Numbered from the stretch's first letter, positions 45,792-57,618 are shown. The stretch: 64,000 nt of DNA from Magicicada septendecula (GCA_034769895.1 CM068373.1:284737379-284801378); one strand, 5' to 3'. The notes: a model not told the origin generated them from the letters alone. A program made the numbers and translations.

Positions 45792-48700
45792 TCTTTGCAA
45801 ACGATAACAGCCGCAAATGCAAACAGAATCAAATGATGTTTTGCATACAGCCCTGTATTGTAGAGTTCTCAATACTTATTGGTGTTGGTGGAGATCGGTT
45901 AAGGGAAAGGGGTATTTTACCGGCAACATTTTATGTTTTGACAAGGGTAATTTTTTATATGACGAACGATAACTGCCGTAAATTCAAACAGAATCAACTA
46001 CGTTTTTGCATACAGCCCTGAATTATAGAGTTCTCAAGACCTTATGTTTTTGGTGAAAATCGGTTAAGGGGAAGGGGTAGTTTACCGGCAACATTTTTTT
46101 TTATCGGTCGTAATTTTTTTCTATGGCAAACGATAACAGCCGCAAAATCAAACAGAATACACTACTCTTTTGCATACAGCCCTGAATTGTAGAGTTCTCA
46201 AGTCGTATTGGTGGTAGTGAAGATCGGTTTAGGGAAAGGGGTAGTTTACCAGCAAATTGTATGTTTTAACAAGCGTAGTTTTTATATGACGATCGATAAC
46301 TGCCGTAAATTCGAACAGAATCAAATGATTATTTGCACATAGCCCTCAATTTTAGAGATCTCAAGACCTACAGTTTTTGGTGAAGATCGGTTAAGGGAAA
46401 GGGGTAGTTTACCAGCAACGGTTTTTTATCAAGTGTAATTTTTTTCTATGGCAAACGATAACAGCCGCAAATTCAAACAGAATCAACTACTCTTTTGCAT
46501 ACAGCCCTGAATTGTAGAGTTCTCAAGACTTATTGATCTTGGTGAAGATCGGTTAAGGGAAAGGGGTAGTTTACCAGCAACGGTGTTTTTCTTTATACGT
46601 GTAATTTTTTTTCTATAGTAAACGATAATAGCCGCAAATTCAAACAGAATCAAATAATGTTTTGCTAGAGCCCTGAATTGTAGAGTTCTTAAGACATGTT
46701 GGTTTTGGTGAAGATCGGTTAAGGGAAAGGGGTAGTTTACCAGCAAATTGTATGTTTTATCAAGGGTTGTTTTATTATGATGATCGATAACTGCCGTAAA
46801 TTCAAATAGAATCAAATGATTATTTGCACATAGCCCTCAATTTAGAGACCTCAAGACCTACGGTTTTTGGTGAAGATCGGTTAAGGGAATAGGGTAGTTT
46901 ACCAGGAACATTTTATGTTTTAACAAGGGTAATTTTTTTTATGAAGAACGATAATTGCCGTACATTAAAACAAAATCAACTACTCTTCTGCATACCTATT
47001 TTAATTATAACGAACTCAAGGACTGTTGATTTTGTTGAAGATCGGTTAAGGGAAACGGTAGTTTACCTGCAACGTTTTATGTTTTAACAAGGGTATTTTA
47101 TATGGCAAACGATATCAGCCGCAAACTCAAACATAATCAAATAAATCTTTGCATGCAGCCCTGATTTGTAGAGTACTCAAGACCTGTTATTTTTGGTGAA
47201 GATCGGTTAAGGGAAAGGGGTAGTTTACGGGCAACGGTTTTTTTCTTTAAACGTGTAATTTTTTTCTATGGTAAACGATAATAGCCGCAAATTCAAACAG
47301 AATCAAATAATGTTTTGCATAGAGCCCTGAATTGTAGAGTTCTCAAGACATGTTGGTTTTGGTGAAGATCGGTTAAGTGAATAGGGAAGTTTACCAGGAA
47401 CATTTTATGTTTTAACAAGGGTAATTTTTATTATGAAGAACGATAACTGCCGTACATTAAAACAGAATCAACTACTCTTCTGCATTCCTATTTTTATTAT
47501 AAAGATCTCAAGGTCTGTTGATTTTGTTGAAGATCGGTTAAGGGAAAAGGGTAGTTTACCTGCAACGTTTTATGTTTTAACAAGGGTATTTTTTATGGCA
47601 AACGATATCAGCCGCAAACTCAAACATAATCATATAAATTTTTGCATGCCAACCTGATTCGTAGAGTACTCAAGACCTGTTATTTCTGGTGAAGATCGGT
47701 TAAGGGAACGGGGTAGTTTACAAGCAACGGTTTTTTATCAAGTGTAATTTTTTTCTATGGCAAACGATAACAGCCGCAAATTCAAACAGAATCAAATGAT
47801 GTTTTGCATACAGGCCTGTATTGTAGAGTTCTAAATACTTTTTGGTGTTGGTGAAGATCAGTTATGGGAAAGGGGTATTTTACCAGCAACATTTTATGTT
47901 TTGACAATGGTAATTTTTTATATGACGAACGATAACTGCCGTAAATTCAAACAGAATCAACTACGTTTTTGCATACAGCCCTGAATTATAGAGTTCTGAA
48001 GACCTTATGTTTTTGGTGAAAATCGGTTATGGGGAAGGGGTAGTTTACCGGCAACATTTTTTTTTATCGGTCGTAATTTTTTTCTATGGCTAACGATAAC
48101 AGCCGCAAAATCAAATAGAATACACTACTCTTTTGCATACAGCCCTGAATTGTAGAGTTCTCAAGTCGTATTGGTGGTAGTGAAGATCGGTTTAGGGAAA
48201 GGGGTAGTTTACCAGCAAATTGTATGTTTTAACAAGGGTAGTTTTTATATGACGATCGATAACTGCAGTAAATTCAAACAGAATCAAATGATTATTTGCA
48301 CATAGCCCTCAATTTTAGAGATCTCAAGACCTACAGTTTTTGGTGAAGATCGGTTAAGGGAAAGGGGTAGTTTACCAGCAACGGTTTTTTATCAAGTGTA
48401 ATTTTTTTCTATGGCAAACGATAACAGCCGCAAATTCAAACAGAATCAACTACTCTTTTGCATACAGCCCTGAATTGTAGAGTTCTCAAGACTTATTGAT
48501 CTTGGTGAAGATCGGTTAAGGGAAAGGGGTAGTTTACCAGCAACGGTGTTTTTCTTTATACGTGTAATTTTTTTCTATAGTAAACGATAATAGCCGCAAA
48601 TTCAAACAGAATCAAATAATGTTTTGCTAGAGCCCTGAATTGTAGAGTTCTCAAGACATGTTGGTTTTGGTGAAGATCGGTTAAGGGAAAGGGGTAGTTT

Positions 48701-50688
48701 ACCAGCAAATTGTATGTTTTATCAAGGGTTGTTTTATTATGACGATCGATAACTGCCGTAAATTCAAATAGAATCAAATGATTATTTGCACATAGCCCTC
48801 AATTTAGAGATCTCAAGACCTACGGTTTTTGGTGAAGATCGGTTAAGGGAATAGGGTAGTTTACCAGGAACTTTTTATGTTTTAACAAGGGTAATTTTTT
48901 TTATGAAGAACGATAATTGCCGTACATTAAAACAAAATCAACTACTCTTCTGCATACCTATTTTAATTATAACGAACTCAAGGACTGTTGATTTTGTTGA
49001 AGATCGGTTAAGGGAAACGGTAGTTTACCTGCAACGTTTTATGTTTTAACAAGGGTATTTTATATGGCAAACGAGATCAGCCGAAAACTCAAACATAATC
49101 AAATAAATCTTTGCATGCAGCCCTGATTTGTAGAGTACTCAAGACCTGTTATTTTTGGTGAAGATCGGTTAAGGGAAAGGGGTAGTTTACGGGCATCGGT
49201 TTTTTTCTTTAAACGTGTAATTTTTTTCTATGGTAAACGATAATAGCCGCAAATTCAAACAGAATCAAATAATGTTTTGCATAGAGCCCTGAATTGCAGA
49301 GTTCTCAAGACATGTTGGTTTTGGTGAAGATCGGTTAAGGGAATAGGGAAGTTTACCAGGAACATTTTATGTTTTAACAAGGGTAATTTTTATTATGAAG
49401 AACGATAACTGCCGTACATTAAAACAGAATCAACTACTCTTCTGCATACCTATTTTTATTATAAAGATCTCAAGGTCTGTTGATTTTGTTGAAGATCGGT
49501 TAAGGGAAAAGGGTAGTTTACCTGCAACGTTTTATGTTTTAACAAGGGTATTTTTTATGGCAAACGATATCAGCCGCAAACTCAAACATAATCATATAAA
49601 TTTTTGCATGCAGCCCTGATTCGTAGAGTACTCAAGACCTGTTATTTCTGGTGAAGATCGGTTAAGGGAAAGGGGTAGTTTACCAGCAACGGTTTTTTAT
49701 CAAGTGTAATTTTTTTCTATGGCAAACGATAACAGCCGCAAATTCAAACAGAATCAAATGATGTTTTGCATACAGGCCTGTATTGTAGAGTTCTAAATAC
49801 TTTTTGGTGTTGGTGAAGATCAGTTATGGGAAAGGGGTATTTTACCAGCAACATTTTATGTTTTGACAATGGTAATTTTTTATATGACGAACGATAACTG
49901 CCGTAAATTCAAACAGAATCAACTACGTTTTTGCATACAGCCCTGAATTATAGAGTTCTGAAGACCTATTGGTTTTGGTGAAGATCGGATATGGGGAAGG
50001 GGTAGTTTACCAGCAACATTTTTTTTATCGGGGGTAATTTTTTTCTATGGCAAACGATAACAGCCGCAAATTCAAACAGAATACACTACTCTTTTGCATA
50101 CAGCCCTGAATTGTAGAGTTCTCAAGTCCTATTGGTATTGGTGAAGATCGGTTTAGGGAAAGGGGTAGTTTACCTGCAACATTTTATATTTTAACAAGGG
50201 TAATTTTTTATATGACGAACGATAACTGCCGTAAATTCAAACAGAATCAACTACGTTTTTGCATACCTTTTTGTACTAAAGAGAACTCAAGGTCTGTTGA
50301 TTTTGTTGAAGATCGGTTAAGGAAAAGGTGTAGTTTATCAGCAACGTTTTATGTTTTAAAAATTTTAATTTTTTTATGACGAACGATAACTGCCGAAAAT
50401 TCAAAGAGAATCAAATAATTTTTTGCCCACTTTCCTGAGTTTTAGAAAACTCAAGGTCTGTTGATTTTAGTAAAGATCTGTTAAGGGAAAGGGGTAGTTT
50501 ACCAGCAACATTTTAAGTTGTAACAAGAGAAATGTTTCCATGACGAACGATAACTGCCGCACATTCAAACAGAATCTAATATTTTTTTGCATGCATCCCT
50601 GAATTGTAGAGGACTGAAGGTCTATTGATTTTGGAGACGATCGGTTAAGAGAAAGGGGTAGTTTACCGGAAAAATTTTATGATTTAAC
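45792..50688 (+). repeat. Satellite array block, 4,897 bp, with 1,962-bp duplication
   Basis: Third copy of the long block, lengthened by 1,961 bp. Sequence 46,038-48,000 is repeated at 48,001-49,962: the joint is TTCTGAAGACC continuing as TTATGTTTTTGG instead of TATTGGTTTTGG. After the second copy it resumes in register with 42,335 onward. The second copy has a few private changes (ACGAGATCAGCCGAAAACTC). Confidence 0.92.
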
Positions 50689-51161
50689 GAGAGTAAAGTA
50701 CTTAATTTTTGTAAATAAAGTATCCTGATAAGAAGCTCATAATAATCCACTGTAGAAACCTAGATGAAATATCTATAAATGAAGAGGTTATGTGAACGGA
50801 GTGGTGGTAATTTTCTATTATTAAAAATTATAGTTGAAGGTGGAGGGGAGAATTTTTTATGTGTACTACTTTATCGGCAACAAAGAAGTAGTTTTTTGTT
50901 AAAATTGCTTCCTGGGCTGTTTAGCCGTAGTCCAATGTTTTCTGTAAAACCAGACTTTTCTGCAGTGCCATCGACTGCCATCATCAGTGAAAATCGAGTG
51001 CGAAAACGTGAGGTGGTATACGTTTGTGACCACAGTACTGTGGTTAATGCTGAAGCAATAAGTAGAAAGACGTAGTTTCTATGGAAATATTTCATTTCGA
51101 ATATGATTTTAAACATAAATCTTAGAACATGGAAGACATGTATGGTTCTCCATACCGATAT
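50689..51161 (+). repeat. R-S-core cassette 11
   Basis: Palindrome at 51,030-51,043. R has TTATGTGAACGGAGTGG, shared with cassette 12. Core has TTTAAACATAAATC as in cassette 1. Confidence 0.85.
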
Positions 51162-52787
51162 TTTTTTTTGCAAACAATAACAGCCGCAAATCCAAACAGA
51201 ATCAAATGATGTTTTGCATACAGGCCTGTATTGTAGAGTTCTCAATACTTATTGGTGTTGGTGATGATCGGTTAAGGGAAAGGGGTATTTTACCGTCAAC
51301 ATTTTATGTTTTGACAAGGGTAATTTTTTATATGACGAACGATAACTGCCGTAAATTCAAACAGAATCAACTACGTTTTTGCATACAGCCCTGAATTGTA
51401 GAGTTCTTAAGACCTTATGGTTTTGGTGAAAATCGGTTAAGGGGAAGGGGTAGTTTACCAGCAACATTTTTTTTTATCGGTCGTAATTTTTTTCTATGGC
51501 AAACGATAACAGCCGCAAAATCAAACAGAATACACTACTCTTTTGCATACAGCACTGAATTGTAGAGTTCTCAAGTCATATTGGTGTTGGTGAAGATCGG
51601 TTAAGGGAAAGGGGTAGTTTACCAGCAAATTGTATGTTTTAACAAGGGTAGTTTTAATATGACGATCGATAACTGCCGTAAATTCAAGCAGAATCAAATG
51701 ATTATTTGCACATAGCCCTCAATTTTAGACATCTCAAGACCTACGGTTTTTGGTGAAGATCGGTTAAGGGAATAGGGTAGTTTACCAGGAACATTTTATG
51801 TTTTAACAAGGGTAATTTTTTTATGACGAACGATAACTGCAGTACATTAAAACAGAATCAACTACTCTTCTGCATACCTTTTTTAATTATAAAGGACTCA
51901 AGGTCTGTTGATTTTGTTGAAGATCGGTTAAGGGAAAAGGGTAGTTTACCGGCAACGTTTTATGTTTTAACAAGGGAATTTTTTATTGCAAACGATATCA
52001 GCTGCAAACTCAAACATAATCAAATAAATATTTGCATGCAGCTCTGATTTGTAGAGTACTCAAGACCTGTTATTTTTGGTGAAGATCGGTTAAGGGAAAG
52101 GGATAGTTTACCTGCAACCGTTTTTTATCAAGTGTAATTTTTTTCTATGGCAAACGATAACAGCCGCAAATTCAAACAGAATCAAATAATGTTTTGCATA
52201 CAGGCCTGTATTGTAGAGTTCTAAATATTTATTGGTGTTGGTGAAGATCGGTTAAGGGAAAGGGGTATTTTACCAGCAACATTTTATGTTTTGACAAGGG
52301 TAATTTTTTATATGACGAACGATAACTGCCGTAAATTCAAACAGAATCAACTACGTTTTTGCATACCTTTTTGAACTAAAGAGAACTCAAGGTCTGTTGA
52401 TTTTGTTGAAGATCGGTTAAGGGAAAGGGTAGTTTATCAGCAACGTTTTATGTTTTAAAAAGTTTAATTTTTTTATGACGAACGATAACTGCCGAAAATT
52501 CAAAGAGAATCAAATAATTTTTTGCACACTTTCCTGAGTTTTAGAGAACTCAAGGTCTGTTGGTTTTGGTGAAGATCGGTTAAGGGAAAGGGGTAGTTTA
52601 CCAGCAACATTTTAAGTTGTAACAAGAGAAATGTTTCCATGACGAACGATAACTGCCGCACATTCAAACAGAATCAAATATTTTTTTGCATGCTTCCCTG
52701 AATTGTAGACGACTGAAGGTCTATTGATTTTGGAGACGATCGGTTAAGAGAAAGGGGTAGTTTACCTGAAACATTTTATGATTTAAC
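51162..52787 (+). repeat. Satellite array block, 1,626 bp (~10 monomers)
   Basis: Shorter block, more diverged from the 5.67-kb units (TTTTTTATTGCAAACGATAT, GATATCAGCTGCAAACTC), as expected for array-edge copies. Confidence 0.9.
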
Positions 52788-53260
52788 GAGAGTAAAGTAC
52801 TTAATTTTTATAAATAAAGTATCCTGATAAGAAGCTCATAATAATCCACTGTAGAAACGTAGATGAAATATCTATAAATGAAGACGTTATGTGAACGGAG
52901 TGGGGGTAATTTTCTATTATTAAAAATTATAGTTGAAGGTGGAGGGGAGAATTTTTTATGTGTACTACGTTATCGGCAACAAAGAAGTAGTTTTTTGTTA
53001 AAATTGCTTCCTGGGCTGTTTAGCCGTAGTCCAATGTTTTCTGTAAAACCAGACTTTTGTGCAGTGCCATCGACTGCCATCATCAGTGAAAATCGAGTGC
53101 GAAAACGTGAGGTGTTATACGTTTGTGACCACAGTACTGTGGTTAATGCTGAAGCAATAAGTAGAAAGACGTAGTTTCTATGGAAATATTTCATTTCGAA
53201 TATGATTTTAAATATAAATCTTAGAACATGGAAGTCATGTATGGTTCTCCATACCGATAT
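52788..53260 (+). repeat. R-S-core cassette 12
   Basis: Palindrome at 53,129-53,142. GACTTTTGTGCAGTGCC as in cassette 2, so the minus-strand GAAA box is CAAA. Core has GGAAGTCATG, like region A cores. Confidence 0.85.
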
Positions 53261-53739
53261 TTTCTTTTGCAAACGATAACAGCCGCAAATTCAAACAGAA
53301 TCGAATAATGTTTTGCATACTGCCCTGAATTGTAGAGTTCTCAAGACCTATTGTTTTTGGTGAAGATCGGTTAAGGGAAAGGGGTAGTTTACTTGCAACG
53401 TTTTATGTTTTAACAAGGGTATTTTCTATGGCAAACGATAACAGCCGCAAATTGAAACAGAATCAAATAATTTTTTGCATACAGCCCTGATTTGTAGAGT
53501 ACTCAAGACCTTTTGTTTTTGGTGAAGATCGGTTAAGGGGAAGGGGTAGTTTACCGGCAACGTTTTTTTATCAAGGGTAATTTTCTATGGCAAACGATAA
53601 CAGCCGCAATTTCAAACAGAATCAAATAATTTTTTGCATACGTCCCTGAATTGTAGAGATCTCAAGGATTTTTGATTTTGGTGAAGATCGGTTAAGGGTA
53701 AGGGGTAGTTTACCAGCAACCTTTTACGTTTTTAAAACA
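53261..53739 (+). repeat. Satellite array block, last (~3 monomers)
   Basis: Three region A type monomers (TTCTATGGCAAACGATAACA, GTCCCTGAATTGTAGAGATC). The right edge of the array thus returns to the older subfamily found at 1-14 kb. Confidence 0.9.
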
Positions 53740-53846
53740 GTAAAGTACTTGAAAATTCATTTAAACTTTTTCAAACAATGGTAATTGTTAAAAATAAAAT
53801 AATTTTGTTGCCAGGCAATAAAATTTTAATTTTTTATTTTAGTGTA
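53740..53846 (+). repeat. T module with empty Helitron site
   Basis: AGTAAAGTACTTGAAAATTC to TTTTAGTGTAAATC. T passes directly into F (ATGTATGAGTGGAAATATAT) without a Helitron. This is the uninterrupted A|T target that defines the ends of the Helitrons at 5969 and 12,262. Confidence 0.85.
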
Positions 53847-53847
53847 A

Positions 53848-54477
53848 ATCATGTATGAGTGGAAATATATCGTTCGTCTCAGGCAAGCATATCTCAATTA
53901 TGTAATGTTTATGTTTCCATTTTATTATTATGATTACTGCAATAAAAAGGCAGGGAAGACACACACACACAAAATTCGCGTTATTTCTGGCCTCACTCAT
54001 GTTTGTTTTCTTACATTTGCACGCTTTTTAAATGGAAAGTGCCGAAACCCACACCAACATAACGCGTGCAAGCCGAAAAAGTGTCGAGCGTGGATAGCGA
54101 TTTGCTTCCTGTGGATCACTGGGCAGTGTAACTGCACGTGTTTACAGAGGAACGATTCATAGACAGACTTTTCGTCTTTAGGGAATGAACCTTCTGCAAG
54201 ATGCTGAGGGTCCGTGAGTGACTTCGGAGCGCTCCTTCTTTTCCGCGTGTTTGTTCTGTGAAACGTACACTGTAGATTCGCATCTTTACTCTAAGCAACG
54301 CTCAATAGGAAATGTTGAAAATTTTTGTCCATGGTGTACCCTCATACACACTAAACCTGCTCTGCTGTTTTAATTACGGACATCATAATATTAAAACTTT
54401 GGAAACTTGAGCACTACTTAATGGAGATCAATCATTAACTTATACAAGCCATTTTTTTATGCATATTTTTTATATAT
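53848..54477. repeat. F module, copy 3
   Basis: Same block as 6890-7520 and 13,055-13,682, a little more diverged (TCGTTCGTCTCAGGCAAGC, CGAAACCCACACC). The minus-strand frame continues through CKHVQLHCPVIHRKQ but has lost its ATG and has an indel towards its end. Confidence 0.6.
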
Positions 54478-54785
54478 ATGTGTACTATGTTATTGGCAAC
54501 AAAGAAATAATTTTTGTTAAAATTCCTTCCCGGGATGTTTGGCTGTAGTCCAATGTTTTGCTACAAAACCAGACGTTTCGGCAATGCCATCGACTTCCAT
54601 CATCAGTGAAAATCGAGTGCGATAACGTGAGGTGGTATACGTTAGTGACCACAGTACTGTGGTTAAGGCTGAAGCAGTAAGTAGAAAGAAGTAGTTTCTA
54701 TGGTAATATTTAATTTCGAAAATGATTTTAAATATAAATCTTAGAACATGGAAGTCATGTATGGTTCTCCATACCGATATTTTTT
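54478..54785 (+). repeat. Final S module and core; right edge of satellite
   Basis: GTGTACTATGTTATTGGCAA to CATACCGATATTTTTTTATT. Palindrome at 54,649-54,662. Minus-strand CTGATGA and GAAACGTC are intact. No monomer follows: after the core's T run the sequence becomes unrelated AT-rich DNA, which marks the boundary of the satellite domain in this window. Confidence 0.8.
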
Positions 54786-55074
54786 TATTTTAATTTGTTT
54801 AACTTTAATAAATCAAGGTAATTAAAAAAAAAATTCCAAATAATTAGGTGTTTATTAGCTTACACTTAACGCTAAACATTAGTGACTAATCTTACTACTC
54901 AAAATAATATAATATACTGCACACTTATACAAAAAAGATTATTTTAACTAAAAAGAATAAAGGAAACTGAACAAAACCGACATGACACACAGCAAGTACG
55001 TATTACGATATTTTTAGGGAATTCCTCGAGTCGAGTGTTGCTCTCTTTGTTTTGAGTGCGCACATAGTGCAGTG
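54786..55074. other. AT-rich flank, nothing recognised
   Basis: Between the satellite edge and the MITE I see no ORF, repeat module or RNA gene. Confidence 0.5.
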
Positions 55075-55076
55075 TA

Positions 55077-55241
55077 CACGGAGAGAAAATTGGTGCTGTA
55101 GCAGGTCGACATCTAACGTCCTTCTTTGGAACTATGTTGGTTCAACAGTTCTCTCCGTGTAGCAAGGTGTCCGCCCAAGGTTACTCTACTACATCAGCAC
55201 GTTAGTTGTCTAGCTGCTACAGCACCAAATTTCTCTCCGTG
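55077..55241. mobile_element. MITE, 165 bp, TA-flanked
   Basis: Terminal inverted repeats of about 28 bp begin CACGGAGAGAAA and continue TTGGTGCTGTAGCAG (55,077-55,104, and its complement 55,214-55,241, one mismatch). TA dinucleotides lie directly outside both ends, as expected for a Tc1/mariner-type insertion. A third partial copy of the motif (TTCTCTCCGTGTAGC) lies inside at about 55,151. No coding capacity. The parent family is unknown to me. Confidence 0.7.
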
Positions 55242-55263
55242 TAGCCAACATACTCTAGGTAAA

Positions 55264-55487
55264 GGTAAACGTAAATGTGAACGCACATCTGTCCGCGCCG
55301 CACCGTCCGAATTTTCGAAATTCATATGAAAAAACTTCGCAATATGTACAAGCACGTGCATGGTTTTTTCATATTTTTTTGAAGTTTTTGTAAATTTTTA
55401 ATTTTTTAAATCGCGGGTGGGTGTCACCCCAAACGGGTGACACCCGGGGCGGACCGCCCCCACCGCCCCCCCCCAGCTACGCCTCTG
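55264..55487 (-). mobile_element. Terminus of a DNA transposon
   Basis: On the minus strand the end reads CAGAGGCGTAGCTGG, then a G-rich tract and a short inverted repeat (GGTGTCACCC...GGGTGACACC). CAG(T/A)GGCGTAGC-type ends are common among cut-and-paste transposons, possibly hAT-like. It abuts the gypsy RNase H remnant at 55,488, so it may have inserted there and removed the upstream part, or joined by deletion. The partner end was not found. Confidence 0.45.
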
Positions 55488-55494
55488 AGCGTAT

Positions 55495-57185
55495 TACAGC
55501 AAGACACTTTCTAAACCGGAGAGAAATTATTGCGTCACACGGAGCGAGTTGCTGGCAATCATACGAGCGTTGGAGCACTTCCATAAATACTGTACCTCTA
55601 TGGAAGAGAGTTTTCATTACGTACCGACCATGCCGCGCTTGCATGGCTCTTAAGATTTAAAAATCCGGAAGGACAGTTGGCAAGATGGCTTGAACGTCTG
55701 CAAGATTACAACTTCAAGGTACAACATCGACGGGGGCGCTTGCATGGTAATGCAGTTAGCTTATCACGAAGACCGTGTCCGGAAGACTGCCAACATTGCC
55801 ACAGAAATGAAGAACAAAACTCAAGCGAACATGTTCAAGCCATCACTGTAGATTTCCTGGCTGACGGCTGGACAACACAAGACTGTCAACAAGAACAGAT
55901 GACTGATTGAACCGATCTTGACAGCAAAAGAGGAAGGTCGCCGCCCGGATTGGCAAGATATCTGCCATGGTTCCGAAGTGCTGAAGGGCTACTGGGCACA
56001 ATGGGAATCTCTCACCTTAGAAAACGGATTGCTGAAAAGGGCTTGGGAAAGTGCAGATGGACGAGACGTGGTCATGTAGTTGATAGTTCCCCGAAGTAAA
56101 GTGCAGTCTGTTTTGAAGGAGATGCATGATGGAACATCTGGAGGCCATCATGATGTTAACAAAACCCTTGACAAAATACGGAAGCAATTGTTTTGGCTTC
56201 ATCTTCACCACGACGTAGAGGAATGGGTTCGGACATGTGAAATATGTGCTGCAAGCAAGGGCCCACAAACCAGAAGCAGGGGAAAATGAGACAATATAAC
56301 GTTGGACTGCCTTTCGAGAGAATTGCCATAGACATTGCTGGACCATTCCCAGTTATAGACGATGGAAACCGGTACATCATGGTTGTAGGTGACTACTTTA
56401 CTAAGTGGGTGGAAATCTACGCAATTCCAAATCAGGAGGTTACCACTGTGGCAAAGTAGTTAGTTCACAACTTCTGTTGCCGTTATGGAGCCCCTATGGA
56501 AATCCATACGGATCAAGGGAGAAATTTCTAATCAGGAGTGTTTAAAGAATTATGCCGCCTACTCGAAATCCGAAAGACCAGAATTACGCCTCTCCATCCT
56601 CAGTCGGACGGGATGGTTGAGAGATTCAATAGGACACTGGAGCAGCATCTTTTGAAGGTTGTTGACGAGAACCAAACAGTCTGGTACCAACGTATACCAC
56701 TATTCCTCATGGCGTATAGATCATCAGTACACGACACAACCGGCATGACTCCAGCAAAATTGGTGTTTGGGAGGGAGATTCGTCTTCCTGGGGACTTAAT
56801 GTTCGGATCACCTGAGACTCAGTCCCAAGAGCCACAGAACTATTCCTCGCAATTATAAAACCAACTGCGAGAAATGAATCGCTTGGTAAGAGGACGGCTG
56901 AAGATTGCCAGTGATAAAATGAAAACTCGGTATGACATTCGCACCAATAGTGTGGGTTTCCAAGAAGGAGATCAGGTCTGGTTTTTCAACCCAAAGCGCC
57001 GTCGTGGTCGTTCACCTAAGCTTCAGTCTAACTGGGAAGGACCCTACACTGTGAAAAAAAGAATCAACGATGTTGTTTATCGGATTCAACAGGAAGGGCA
57101 GCAAAAGTTCAAGGTCGTCCACCTAGATGGCCTGGCTAAGTACTACTTCAGAGACGGTTTGCTAGTTCCGGACGAACAGGCTTAA
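55495..57185 (+). pseudogene. Ty3/gypsy pol remnant (RNase H, integrase, GPY/F-like end)
   Basis: Truncated retrotransposon pol. RNase H tail: YCVTRSELLAIIRALEHF, then after a frameshift near 55,595 LRTDHAALAWLLRFKNPEGQ and QHRRGRLHGNA. Integrase: zinc-finger part (GHHDVNKT and CEIC near 56,140-56,250); catalytic core with DIAGPF, HTDQG and the Glu in DGMVERFNRTLEQ, so the D-D-E residues are all present; then FQEGDQVWFFNP and SNWEGPYTVKKR, typical of the gypsy integrase C-terminus. Breaks: in-frame stops at 55,908, 56,077, 56,457, 56,529 and 56,856, and a frameshift near 56,280. Gag, protease and most RT are absent. The natural stop is at 57,183-57,185. Inactive. Confidence 0.92.
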
Positions 57186-57196
57186 GGAGGGGTTGG
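57184..57196 (+). other. Polypurine tract of gypsy element
   Basis: AAGGAGGGGTTGG directly after the pol stop and before the putative LTR start, the normal place for the plus-strand primer. Confidence 0.6.
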
Positions 57197-57618
57197 TATT
57201 ACGACATCACAGAACAATCTACGTGTTTGTCGAATATGCCAAAAGAATCTCGATGTAACGTGTGTGGCGTACGTGCTTGTCAACACATATTCAAGAGGTT
57301 TCTTGAAGGCGCCAGCCGCGCGGACTGTGTCAAGGCCGCAGTTAAATACGTAGTTCACACGACCGCTAAGACGCAATTAGGAACATTCTGGTCTGTGAGC
57401 GCAGGTATAAATACATGGCGGCAGCGGTCTTAAGTTTCAGTATTAGTGCGAATTATTGACCGTGCGGTTCGAGAGTTATAGTAGCAATATTACTGTGCGC
57501 GTTCAAGTGATTATTAGTTAAGAGTGGTGTTTTATACTCGAACGGCATAATTGTAATACAATTGTGTTTAATTTTAGTGGACATTTTATTGCATTGTAAC
57601 GTTCCGGGCTACGTCACA
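57197..57618 (+). repeat. Probable 3' LTR of the gypsy element
   Basis: Starts TATTACGACATCAC (a usual TG start mutated to TA) just after the polypurine tract. It contains a TATAAA at 57,406 and an AT-rich tail with TGTGTTTAATTTTAGTGG. The end is uncertain: it could be at ACGTCACA (57,618) or at the TTGTAAC near 57,600. There is no 5' LTR in the window for comparison. Confidence 0.5.
57406..57411 (+). promoter_or_regulatory. TATA box of LTR promoter
   Basis: GGTATAAATACATGG inside the putative LTR, followed by TTTCAGTATTAGTGCG about 30 bp downstream as a possible initiation region. A relic, given the broken element. Confidence 0.4.

Noticed and set aside
1971-53272. Dozens of 60-124 codon ORFs across monomers and S modules, repeated with near-identical proteins
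   Set aside because: The consensus monomer carries stops in the plus frames (for example TGA in CAGCCCTGAATTG). ORFs appear or vanish with single indels, and the repeated proteins reflect DNA duplication. No family motif is present.
13994-53739. CRISPR array, given regularly spaced repeats
   Set aside because: The repeat is a ~165-bp tandem monomer without unique spacers, and the context is eukaryotic.
55126-55329. 67-codon ORF over the MITE
   Set aside because: It spans the MITE's right arm and unrelated flank, and lacks any recognisable domain.
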